Shown here: one piece after another, positions 1 to 5,353 of the stretch
How positions within the stretch are numbered: the first letter of the stretch is position 1
How the letters are laid out: the number at the start of each line of letters is the position of its first letter
Origin: RGIG1828 sp045592485
Lineage (GTDB): Bacteria; Bacillota; Clostridia; UMGS1810
Length of the DNA stretch: 6,170 nt
Reading direction: 5' to 3'
Assembly (NCBI GenBank): GCA_045592485.1
Contig: JAZNUS010000211.1
Span: 1 to 6,170 of the forward strand
The notes under the pieces: generated by a model
Databases searched by the model: none
The model's input: only the letters and a program-made list of their open reading frames with translations
Told to the model about the DNA's origin: nothing
Position numbers and translations under genes: made by a program

Positions 1-145
1 TGGTTCAACAGGAGTGAAAAGAACTATTACCTGATTGACATCAAGACAATTATATCATGGGCATTACTAAACCGATTAGATAAAATAAAGAGTTTCTGAG
101 GTTACTCTGAACACCTCAAAATATATTATACGAGGAGTGTATACT
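1..145 (+). other. Leader region upstream of the GH13 gene, possible end of an upstream gene
   Basis: No complete gene is visible here. One frame (2-34) reads GSTGVKRTIT and then TGA. Another (1-99) stays open for 32 codons before a TGA. Either could be the tail of an upstream + strand gene, and neither can be identified. A weak promoter can be drawn as TGGGCA (58-63), a 17-base spacer and TAAAAT (81-86). It would start transcription near 93 and give the GH13 gene a leader of about 50 bases. Within that leader TGAGGT (97-102) pairs perfectly with ACCTCA (113-118). The ribosome binding site GAGGAG (132-137) lies eight bases before the ATG at 146. The promoter is my inference; the hairpin and ribosome binding site are directly visible. 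Confidence 0.35.
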
Positions 146-1693
146 ATGAAAAATTGGTTGAATGATGCTGTTGTGTATGAAATATATCCTCAGTCATTTT
201 ATGACACAAACAGCGATGGTATTGGTGATTTGCAAGGAATTATCGAAAAGCTTGATTACATTGAGAGTATGGGCTTTACTGCGATTTGGTTAAATCCGAT
301 AAATGAAAGCTCTTTTAGAGATGCTGGTTATGACATAACTGATTTTTACCGAGTTGCATCCCGTTATGGAACAAATGAGGACTATAAAGAACTATGCAAC
401 AAAGCACATTTACGCGGAATTAAAGTAATATTTGATTTAGTTGCAGGACACACTTCGGTTGACCATCCTTGGTTTATTGAATCATCAAAAGATGAAAAAA
501 ATCAATATACAAACCGCTATATATGGACTGATGATACATTTGATAACGAAGAGGGAATTGCGGGATATAGTGAAAGGAACGGAAATTATATTACAAATTT
601 CTTTTGGAACCAACCTGCATTAAACTATGGCTATGCTCATCCTGATCCAAATAAAGCATGGCAGCTTTCTGTGGATCATCCTGATTGTGTTGCTACTAAA
701 GAAGAATTGAAAAAAATTATTGATTTCTGGATGGATTTGGGAACGGATGCATTCAGAGTAGATATGGCCGCATCCTTAATAAAGGGGGATACCGACGGTA
801 GTTATATGAAAGCATTCTGGAGAGAAATCAGGGCGCATATGGAACAAAAAAATCCGGAGTGTCTTTTGATTGCAGAATGGGGTTCACCTACCGATGCAGT
901 AAATGCAGGGTTTCATCTTGATTTTCTTTTGCACAGTCATAATTCTGCATACACATCATTGTTCAGACATGAAAAGGGAAGAAACACGACAAGATTATGG
1001 GTTGGGAAAAGTTATTTTTCAAAAGATGGAAAAGGAGATATAAACGAATACCTTGACAGATATTTGTATGACCTGAAAAATGTAAAAGAAAAAGGTTATA
1101 TCGGAATGATTACCGGAAACCATGATATGCAAAGACTTGCATATAAACGAGATGTAGATGAAATTAAAACGGCAATGGTTTTCTTGTTTACCATGCCCGG
1201 AGTTCCTTTTGTATACTATGGTGATGAAATTGGGATGGATTATATCGAAAAACTCAGATCAAAAGAAGGTGGATATAACCGTACAGGCTCAAGAACCCCT
1301 ATGCAATGGGAAGAAGGTAAAAATAAAGGTTTTTCATCAAGTGATACACCGTATCTTCCAACTGATTCTCGTCCTGAAGCACCAACAGTTGAAAAACAGT
1401 TACAAGATAAAAATTCTTTGCTGCATTTTGTGAAAAACTTGGTGGAATTACATAAAAGCATACCGGCACTTCATGCGGAGAGTGATATTAATATTCTTTT
1501 GCGTGATTATCCGTTTGTATATGAACGTACAGATGGAATAAAAACAATTTTTATAGCAATCAATCCATCGAATAATATATATGATTATTCTGCACCTGCG
1601 TTTTCAAAGGTTCTAATCAGTCAAAATGTTACACAAAATGATGGTAACATTACTATGAATGGAGTTAGTTTTATTGTAGCGGAAAAGTTGTAA
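146..1693 (+). CDS. GH13 family alpha-glucosidase / oligo-1,6-glucosidase-like enzyme
   Basis: This is a 515-residue glycoside hydrolase of family 13, acting on alpha-glucosidic bonds of short malto- or isomalto-type oligosaccharides or related sugars. There is no signal peptide, so it should be cytoplasmic and act on imported sugars. The (beta/alpha)8 barrel begins at once (VYEIYPQSF, 10-18), with a calcium-type loop D20-T-N-S-D-G-I-G-D28. Conserved regions are DLVAGHTS (97-104), QPALN (156-160), FRVD with nucleophile D206, LIAE with acid/base E244, and TGNHD with transition-state stabiliser D327. SRTPMQW (382-388) and YYGDEIGM (357-364) are typical of alpha-glucosidases; a beta domain C fills roughly 430-515. 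In region I the usual Asn before His is Gly101, and QPALN replaces the common QPDLN, so the exact specificity is open. The ATG at 146 is preferred over an in-frame GTG at 137 because GAGGAG (132-137) sits eight bases before the ATG and overlaps the GTG. Family assignment is firm; the substrate is inference. Confidence 0.93.
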   Translation: MKNWLNDAVVYEIYPQSFYDTNSDGIGDLQGIIEKLDYIESMGFTAIWLNPINESSFRDAGYDITDFYRVASRYGTNEDYKELCNKAHLRGIKVIFDLVAGHTSVDHPWFIESSKDEKNQYTNRYIWTDDTFDNEEGIAGYSERNGNYITNFFWNQPALNYGYAHPDPNKAWQLSVDHPDCVATKEELKKIIDFWMDLGTDAFRVDMAASLIKGDTDGSYMKAFWREIRAHMEQKNPECLLIAEWGSPTDAVNAGFHLDFLLHSHNSAYTSLFRHEKGRNTTRLWVGKSYFSKDGKGDINEYLDRYLYDLKNVKEKGYIGMITGNHDMQRLAYKRDVDEIKTAMVFLFTMPGVPFVYYGDEIGMDYIEKLRSKEGGYNRTGSRTPMQWEEGKNKGFSSSDTPYLPTDSRPEAPTVEKQLQDKNSLLHFVKNLVELHKSIPALHAESDINILLRDYPFVYERTDGIKTIFIAINPSNNIYDYSAPAFSKVLISQNVTQNDGNITMNGVSFIVAEKL

Positions 1694-1696
1694 TTT

Positions 1697-1787
1697 TTTA
1701 GTCCTGACTAAACACGAACTTGCGACACATAAGGTTTGCATCTAAACCTTATGCCTCGCAATCTTTAAAAGCAGTTGCATCTAAACC
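1697..1787 (+). other. Intergenic hairpin and direct repeat between GH13 and HIT genes
   Basis: Just after the GH13 stop lies a small palindrome, TTTAGTC (1697-1703) with GACTAAA (1706-1712). A stronger hairpin follows: CATAAGGTTT (1728-1737) pairs perfectly with AAACCTTATG (1744-1753) around the loop GCATCT. TGCGA (1721-1725) and TCGCA (1756-1760) add five outer pairs across a 2x2 internal loop. The 13-base string TTGCATCTAAACC from this hairpin (1736-1748) recurs at 1775-1787, so the second AAACC could compete for GGTTT. No run of T follows, so it is not a classical terminator. It could separate the two genes, act in the HIT leader, or be a small repeat. Confidence 0.5.
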
Positions 1788-1814
1788 GTATTTGAATGTG
1801 TGGAGGTAAGTCAA

Positions 1815-2225
1815 ATGTATGATTGTATATTTTGTAAAATTGTAAATAGAGAAATCCCAAGCTTGATAGTATATGATGATGAATACACTATGGTTTTTAT
1901 GGATATTGCAAAAGATGTTGACGGTCATATGGTTGCAATACCAAAAAAGCATGTTAAAAATATTCTTGATTGTGATATGGATACTATGAACCGTTTAATG
2001 TTTTCTGTAAAGAAGGTTTCTGAATATTTAGCTGATAAATGTGGCTATCAAGGGGTAAATCTGTTAAACGCAAGTGGTGAAAGTGCAGGACAATCTGTTT
2101 CTCATTTTCATATACATATTATACCAAGAAAAACCAATGATGGCATTGATGCATGGCCTGACTTTAAAGGCGCAGAATACGAAAGAGCCAATTGGGGACG
2201 TACATTTTTTGGCGCAACATATTGA
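1815..2225 (+). CDS. HIT family protein (nucleotide-binding hydrolase) with repeat-derived C-terminus
   Basis: This 136-residue protein belongs to the histidine triad family, cytoplasmic enzymes that hydrolyse or transfer nucleoside monophosphates. Visible hallmarks are C4-I-F-C7-K-I at the N-terminus, the segment GHMVAIPKKH (37-46), and the triad H97-F-H99-I-H101-I-I followed by PR. The middle histidine, H99, is the expected nucleophile. C4 and C7, with histidines such as H46, are likely zinc ligands as in bacterial members with this CxxC; that is family knowledge, not shown here. The start is the ATG at 1815, eight bases after GGAGG (1802-1806). The in-frame GTG at 1800 overlaps that ribosome binding site. 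Residues up to about R124 look native, but the last dozen (ANWGRTFFGATY) are encoded by a mobile repeat beginning at 2187. The catalytic core is complete, so the protein may still work. No separate promoter was convincing, so co-transcription with the GH13 gene is possible. Confidence 0.93.
   Translation: MYDCIFCKIVNREIPSLIVYDDEYTMVFMDIAKDVDGHMVAIPKKHVKNILDCDMDTMNRLMFSVKKVSEYLADKCGYQGVNLLNASGESAGQSVSHFHIHIIPRKTNDGIDAWPDFKGAEYERANWGRTFFGATY
2187..2213 (+). repeat. Copy of the RAYT-associated repeat inside the HIT 3' end
   Basis: GCCA-ATT followed by GGGGACGTACATTTTTTGGC matches, with one difference over 27 bases, the reverse complement of the repeat at 2386-2412. This copy supplies the final codons of the HIT gene; the stop codon is reached 10 bases beyond it. 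It lies on the upstream side of the transposase remnant at 2273, as expected of a palindromic repeat bordering its transposase. Confidence 0.85.
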
Positions 2226-2266
2226 AATGTTAACACTAATATGGTATACTTTTGTTGCAGAGGTGA
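2222..2266 (+). promoter_or_regulatory. Promoter and ribosome binding site of the REP-associated transposase remnant
   Basis: TTGAAA (2222-2227, five of six consensus bases) is followed by a 17-base spacer and TATACT (2245-2250). TGG just before it gives an extended -10. The -35 overlaps the HIT stop codon. Transcription would begin near 2257, immediately before the ribosome binding site AGAGGTGA (2259-2266), which lies six bases before the ATG at 2273. The leader would then be only about 16 bases. The promoter still looks functional and points into the repeat hairpin downstream. Confidence 0.6.
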
Positions 2267-2272
2267 TTTTCA

Positions 2273-2341
2273 ATGAGTAGATTATCAAGAAAATACAGCG
2301 AAACGGGAGTATACCATATTTTGTTCAGAGGAGCCAGATAG
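2273..2341 (+). pseudogene. N-terminal remnant of a REP-associated tyrosine transposase (RAYT, Y1/IS200-like)
   Basis: A 22-codon frame begins with ATG and a well-placed ribosome binding site, reads MSRLSRKY...TGVYHILFRG, then ends at TAG (2339-2341). MSR-x-(S/A)-R-K...TG-(I/V)-YHI-xx-RG is the characteristic opening of Y1_Tnp-type REP-associated transposases, single-strand-processing enzymes that mobilise or maintain palindromic repeats. A normal member has roughly 150-300 residues with an HUH motif and a catalytic tyrosine. Everything after the RG is gone and is replaced by the repeat starting at 2341. The gene is therefore dead, but its presence explains the repeats on both sides. Identification rests on a short but distinctive motif and on context. 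Confidence 0.75.
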
Positions 2342-2403
2342 GGACGTACATTTTTTGACACATATAATTACAAACCAAAAACATGCCAAAAAATGTACGT
2401 CCC
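2341..2403. repeat. Long inverted repeat (20-bp arms) of the RAYT-associated family
   Basis: The left arm GGGACGTACATTTTTTGACA (2341-2360) and the right arm (2384-2403, reverse complement GGGACGTACATTTTTTGGCA) match at 19 of 20 positions around a 23-base loop (2361-2383). The left arm overlaps the stop codon of the transposase remnant. With the copy in the HIT gene, this gives three copies of the same unit within 220 bases. In a transcript from the promoter at 2222-2250 this would fold into a long stem-loop. Confidence 0.88.
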
Positions 2404-2473
2404 CAAATGGCACAAATGGCACACGTCCCTAAATGGCACAAATCACAGTCTGACGTCCCCAAATGGCACAAAT
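2397..2473 (-). repeat. Three-copy tandem array of ACGTCCC(C/T)AAATGGCACAAAT
   Basis: The + strand string ACGTCCC(C/T)AAATGGCACAAAT starts at 2397, 2423 and 2453, with periods of 26 and 30 bases. After the first copy an extra GGCAC is inserted; after the second comes CACAGTCTG. The first copy is continuous with the right arm of the 2341-2403 hairpin, so the array is built from the outer part of the same repeat. It ends where the IS1182 transposase reading frame stops being recognisable. Confidence 0.8.
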
Positions 2474-2888
2474 CAACACTATCTGTTTCAAATATGTATG
2501 AATTGATATTATTAAATATATTTTCAATATTGTCTGTTAAATGGTCATTTATGAAATTTGATATTGTCGTATGAGACGGTGCCGGAGTGCCATCCAAAAG
2601 CCAGATAAATCTGATATCGGTATTACACAGCTTGTTGATATTGCGCACAGACGGATAACCATTTTCCATAAAGGCAAACAATATGATTTTCAATAACTTC
2701 ACAGAATCAAATTTTGGTCGACCCATTTTGTTGCCTTCCTCAACAAAATACTTTTGTAGGTCAATTTGCTCCATAATTTCATTGAATGTGTAGATTGGAT
2801 CGGAAATTTTAATAATTTTTTCTAAATCTACTGGAAATTTCATTTGAATTGGTGTATAATTCTCTTGGTTAGTTTTTTTACTGAACAT
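2469..2888 (-). pseudogene. IS1182-type transposase, N-terminal fragment
   Basis: Starting from the ATG at 2888-2886 (MFSKKTNQENYTPIQ), 140 residues match the N-terminal part of IS1182-type DDE transposases: GRPKFDSVKLLKIILFAFME (56-75), LCNTDIRFIWLLDG (87-100), and the TTISNFI segment before the catalytic core. Full-length family members have roughly 450-550 residues. Here the frame loses homology after DSVDL (136-140), just where the family continues toward its first catalytic Asp. It then reads through the repeat array (CHLGT, IWGRTFFG) to a stop at 2325. All catalytic residues are lost, so the gene cannot encode a working transposase. The frame is also open upstream to 2966, but that stretch includes the terminator hairpin and is not coding. 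Confidence 0.85.
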
Positions 2889-2894
2889 ATTAAA

Positions 2895-2903
2895 ATTATA
2901 CCA
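2895..2903 (-). promoter_or_regulatory. Extended -10 element of the IS1182 transposase
   Basis: On the - strand TGG-TATAAT (2903-2895) is a perfect -10 hexamer with a TGn extension; no good -35 was found at 17 bases. Only six bases separate it from the ATG at 2888, so transcription would begin at about the start codon. No Shine-Dalgarno sequence precedes the ATG. Confidence 0.5.
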
Positions 2904-2942
2904 CAAAATGGCTGATTCCGCTATGGTTTCAGCTATTTTTGT

Positions 2943-2977
2943 GCAAAAAAAATCGAGGACTTTCATCCTCGATTTTT
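2943..2977 (-). terminator. Rho-independent terminator inside the IS left end
   Basis: AAAAATCGAGGA (2948-2959) and TCCTCGATTTTT (2966-2977) form a perfect 12-bp stem around CTTTCA. Read on the - strand the stem is followed by a run of eight T, giving a strong intrinsic terminator for leftward transcription, including that arriving from the secreted-protein gene at 3092-4990. On the + strand only five T are present and all are part of the stem, so termination would be weaker that way. It stands between the IS end and the transposase promoter, where insertion sequences commonly block read-through. Confidence 0.8.
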
Positions 2978-3091
2978 AAGTGAGACTTTTTTTACAGTCC
3001 CTTTTGCTTTTTTATAATTAACTCAATTCCCGTTAATTCTCATTTGAAATCTTTTGAATTTTTTATTTTGTTTTTCGTTAATCTTAAATTG

Positions 3092-4990
3092 TTATTTTGC
3101 GTTAATATTTACATCACCAATAAGCATAGGCTTTTGATTGGCTTCATTCCATATGAATGCTCTTACATTTGTAGCCTGAGCATCAATTTTGAGTGTTGCA
3201 GATGTATGGTCTGCGGCTACACTGTCTGCAATAGCTACTACAGTGTTGGGAGCAACACCAATGAGAGTGCCTTCTGCATCATACTGTGCAATGTAGAGTG
3301 TAACAGATGCATCTTCTGTGCCAAAGTTTGTAAGGCTTGTTATGAATTTGTATTCAGCGGATTTGGTGAGAGAAGTAAGACTTGTTGCATCAGCAAAGGT
3401 GCTTGCATCGTCTGATGCAATAAACTTGGGAGCTTTTGCTGTGAAGTCTGTATCTTCAACAGTCCAGTAAGAATAATGGAATCTGTTGTTTGTTGTGTGT
3501 GATGAGTCACCAACACCAATCAAAGAGTTTGCAGATGTTGATGTGAAGCCAACAAGCATCTTTGTCTGGCCTCTTTCAATGCATTCTTTTGCATATTTTG
3601 TGAGGTCTGCATGACCAGCATTTACTTCTTCAACACCTGTGTTATAGAGTTCACTTTCAAAGCTTCCGAAATCTGCTTTATATTCGCCTGCTGCTGCCTG
3701 CTGATATTCATAGATGTTAATTTTGCCCTCGGGAGTTTCACCGGAGGTCTGAATAAGATTTGCAACCTGTGAAGCATCAACCGGAATTTTAAAGAGGCGG
3801 AAATAACTGGGGCTATAGCCTCCACTCATAAGGAATCTGAGGTTAAATTCACCAAGAGTTTGTCCGGCAGAAAGCTCAGGGAGAGGAATAGTGAGCACTG
3901 TTGATTTGTCTCTATTTACCTGAGGAATATATCTACCAGCTGTTGAACCGCTGTTATCTACAACATATGTACTGTTATCGGAAGATGTTATTTTGTGTGA
4001 ATTATAGCCTGCTCTGAATTTTATTTCTTCGGTTGTAATGGAATTGCCGGCAGCATCGGTTGCTGTAATAGACAATACATTGACCCCGGGAGCATTAAGC
4101 GAAACAAAAGCTCGAGTCCCTTTGACTTCACACTCAACATTTTCACCATTCAAATTTGCAGCTGCAGATGTCAGCTTGTTTGTAAATGTGTATGTTGCTG
4201 TTTTGCCTGAAACAATTGCTCCGTCTTCAACATCAGCAGAAACAAATTCCAACGCCCCGGTTTCAGCGGTTGCAAATGATATACTGCATGCTAAATAAGG
4301 GGAAGTTGAGTAGCCGCTCCTTATATTTCCCGCTATATTTTTTGTACTTGTACAACCAACAGCAACCCAGATGGCATTCTGACCGTTTTTATAGCATTCA
4401 TTGGCGTAATCTGTTATGTCTGCAACATATCTATTATAATTAGTATATGGAAAACCTGTTGCAAGGTCAGAATTATTAATTTTACCGCCAACACTCAAAG
4501 CATTGTATTTGAGTTTTTCACTTTCTATATTGTTATATGTCGCATCCGCAAAGATTTCTGTCATTGTTGGATTTGATCTGACAATTGTGCTTTCTGTCCA
4601 GTCATCTCCTGCCATCTTCAACACATAGTATGTTGGACCGGATGTGTCTAACTGCGAAAAGTTAAACTCAAATTTTGAAAACTCCTGATTGCCTGCAATT
4701 TTAGGAATCGGAAGCTTATAAACACCAATTCTTGTGTTAGCGGAGCCTACACCAACCTGCGTCGAAGTTGCTGATGATACATTATTTACCGTATCTCCAT
4801 TTACCGCCCACACACAATTTTTATCATCTTCAAAATGGCGTGTATATTCCGTTCCGTTTTCGTATGACGGAATATTTCCATCTGCTGTGTCAGCACTTAA
4901 ATTTACAAACGAATCATAGGTTTCTGCAAATACAGGTGTAACAGATACAACAAATATCAATGCCAAGATAATTGTTAATAATTTCTTCAT
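3092..4990 (-). CDS. Secreted multidomain protein with two DNRLRE/CBM96-like modules
   Basis: The 632-residue protein begins MKKLLTIILALIFVVSVTPV with probable signal peptidase cleavage after VFA (20-22), so it is exported. Module 1 (about 55-240) has the DNRLRE/CBM96-like pattern: TRIGVYKLPIP, the WTESTI motif (131-136) and a closing segment VADITDYANECYKNGQ (189-204). An Ig-like linker (about 247-328) follows. Module 2 (about 340-512) repeats the scheme with YFRLFKIP, VANLIQTSGE and ADLTKYAKECIERGQ. The C-terminal domain (519-632) ends in VRAFIWNEANQKPM, similar to terminal domains of other clostridial secreted proteins. DNRLRE-like modules are linked to polysaccharide binding; the ligand is unknown. 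No catalytic domain, LPXTG, SLH or dockerin is seen. The ATG at 4990 follows AGAGGTGA (5003-4996) by five bases and starts the signal peptide exactly, unlike the longer open frame up to 5095. A related gene lies upstream on the same strand. Confidence 0.85.
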   Translation of the reverse strand: MKKLLTIILALIFVVSVTPVFAETYDSFVNLSADTADGNIPSYENGTEYTRHFEDDKNCVWAVNGDTVNNVSSATSTQVGVGSANTRIGVYKLPIPKIAGNQEFSKFEFNFSQLDTSGPTYYVLKMAGDDWTESTIVRSNPTMTEIFADATYNNIESEKLKYNALSVGGKINNSDLATGFPYTNYNRYVADITDYANECYKNGQNAIWVAVGCTSTKNIAGNIRSGYSTSPYLACSISFATAETGALEFVSADVEDGAIVSGKTATYTFTNKLTSAAANLNGENVECEVKGTRAFVSLNAPGVNVLSITATDAAGNSITTEEIKFRAGYNSHKITSSDNSTYVVDNSGSTAGRYIPQVNRDKSTVLTIPLPELSAGQTLGEFNLRFLMSGGYSPSYFRLFKIPVDASQVANLIQTSGETPEGKINIYEYQQAAAGEYKADFGSFESELYNTGVEEVNAGHADLTKYAKECIERGQTKMLVGFTSTSANSLIGVGDSSHTTNNRFHYSYWTVEDTDFTAKAPKFIASDDASTFADATSLTSLTKSAEYKFITSLTNFGTEDASVTLYIAQYDAEGTLIGVAPNTVVAIADSVAADHTSATLKIDAQATNVRAFIWNEANQKPMLIGDVNINAK

Positions 4991-5019
4991 TGTAATCACC
5001 TCTTGAAATATAATCGGAA

Positions 5020-5032
5020 CCGGTTTAACCGG
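5020..5032. promoter_or_regulatory. Dyad element in the leader of the secreted-protein gene
   Basis: CCGGTTTAACCGG is a 13-base palindrome with a single central base, also readable as two direct AACCGG copies (5018-5023 and 5027-5032). It lies between the predicted transcription start (near 5042) and the ribosome binding site (5003-4996) of the gene at 3092-4990. It could be an operator within the initially transcribed region or a short leader hairpin. It is also clearly richer in G and C than its surroundings. The regulator is unknown. Confidence 0.45.
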
Positions 5033-5048
5033 CCACTTGATTTTCTGC

Positions 5049-5078
5049 ATTATATATTGTTTCAAAAGATTTTCACAA
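5049..5078 (-). promoter_or_regulatory. Promoter of the secreted-protein gene
   Basis: On the - strand TTGTGA (5078-5073, four of six consensus bases), an 18-base spacer and a perfect TATAAT (5054-5049) lie about 60 bases upstream of the ATG at 4990. This predicts a leader of roughly 50 bases. An imperfect 16-base palindrome, TGCAGCATATGCCGCA (5079-5094, symmetric except for one mismatched pair), directly abuts the -35 and is a candidate regulator site. Confidence 0.6.
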
Positions 5079-5102
5079 TGCAGCATATGCCGCAAGGTGA
5101 AG

Positions 5103-5158
5103 TGACAAATGTTAATTGTGGGAATTGTGTAATTAACAGCGACACCTTTTATTTGTCA
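5103..5158. repeat. Nested inverted repeats upstream of the promoter
   Basis: TGACAAAT (5103-5110) pairs with ATTTGTCA (5151-5158). Immediately inside, GTTAATT (5111-5117) pairs with AATTAAC (5131-5137), leaving a 13-base bulge at 5138-5150. The stem is AT-rich and its function is unknown. Confidence 0.4.
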
Positions 5159-5179
5159 TATCTGTGTTTTATATTCAGA

Positions 5180-5216
5180 CACAACAAAGGACTAATTAGG
5201 TTAGCCCTTTGTTGTG
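5180..5216. other. Stable hairpin in the intergenic region
   Basis: CACAACAAAGG (5180-5190) and CCTTTGTTGTG (5206-5216) form a perfect 11-bp stem. It is extended past one A/C mismatch by CTAA (5192-5195) with TTAG (5201-5204) around the loop TTAGG. Neither strand has a T-run after it, so it is not a standard terminator. It lies about 240 bases downstream of the second secreted-protein gene and upstream of the promoter of the first. Confidence 0.6.
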
Positions 5217-5276
5217 ATTGTCTATAGTGTTGATTCTATATCTATTGATGTGTGTAACACGAAGCTAAAGCATCTA

Positions 5277-5310
5277 CACCTCATCCGTCAGCCTGGCTGA
5301 CACCTTCTAC
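5277..5310. repeat. Palindromic intergenic repeat with CATCCGTCAGCC core
   Basis: CACCTCATCCGTCAGCC continues through GGCTGACACCTTCT; GTCAGCC (5287-5293) and GGCTGAC (5295-5301) are perfect arms around one T. The flanking CTCATCC and CACCTTCT strings are those I know from a repeat widespread between genes in gut Firmicutes; that resemblance is from memory, not a search. It carries no gene. Confidence 0.65.
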
Positions 5311-5353
5311 ACAAGTAACCGATGATTAATTCCGACTTCAACAATTCTGAATG

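Larger units (their letters stand above)
2469..3001 (-). mobile_element. Truncated IS1182-type insertion sequence (left end only)
   Basis: The remnant comprises a putative terminal sequence, a terminator hairpin, the transposase promoter and the first 140 codons of the transposase. The outer end is probably near 3001: read on the - strand, GGGACTGTAAAAAAAGTCTC starts there, in the style of an IS terminal inverted repeat. The other end is absent, so neither the inverted repeat nor a target duplication can be confirmed. The inner break coincides with the RAYT-associated repeat array. Confidence 0.65.

Noticed and set aside
35..40. Perfect TTGACA as a -35 for the GH13 gene
   Set aside because: No acceptable -10 lies 16-18 bases downstream (58-63 reads TGGGCA).
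2397..2473. Possible CRISPR array
   Set aside because: Only three copies, with 5-9 base gaps rather than spacers of constant 30-40 bases, the units being continuous with a transposase-associated palindrome, and no cas genes.
2325..2966. A single 213-residue - strand protein
   Set aside because: Its first 26 codons include the terminator hairpin and promoter, and its last 47 codons are repeat DNA. Only the middle 140 residues are transposase, so it is annotated as a pseudogene.
3016..3038. AATTAAC/GTTAATT stem as the terminator of the secreted-protein gene
   Set aside because: Seven AT-only-rich pairs with a nine-base loop and no continuous T-run; the strong stem at 2943-2977 is a better terminator.
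3044..3415. Cysteine-rich open frame on the + strand
   Set aside because: It lies antisense to the coherent C-terminal domain of the secreted protein and has no ribosome binding site or family resemblance.
5091..5095. Upstream start for the secreted protein at 5095
   Set aside because: It would add 35 residues before a textbook signal peptide and would cover the promoter and ribosome binding site.
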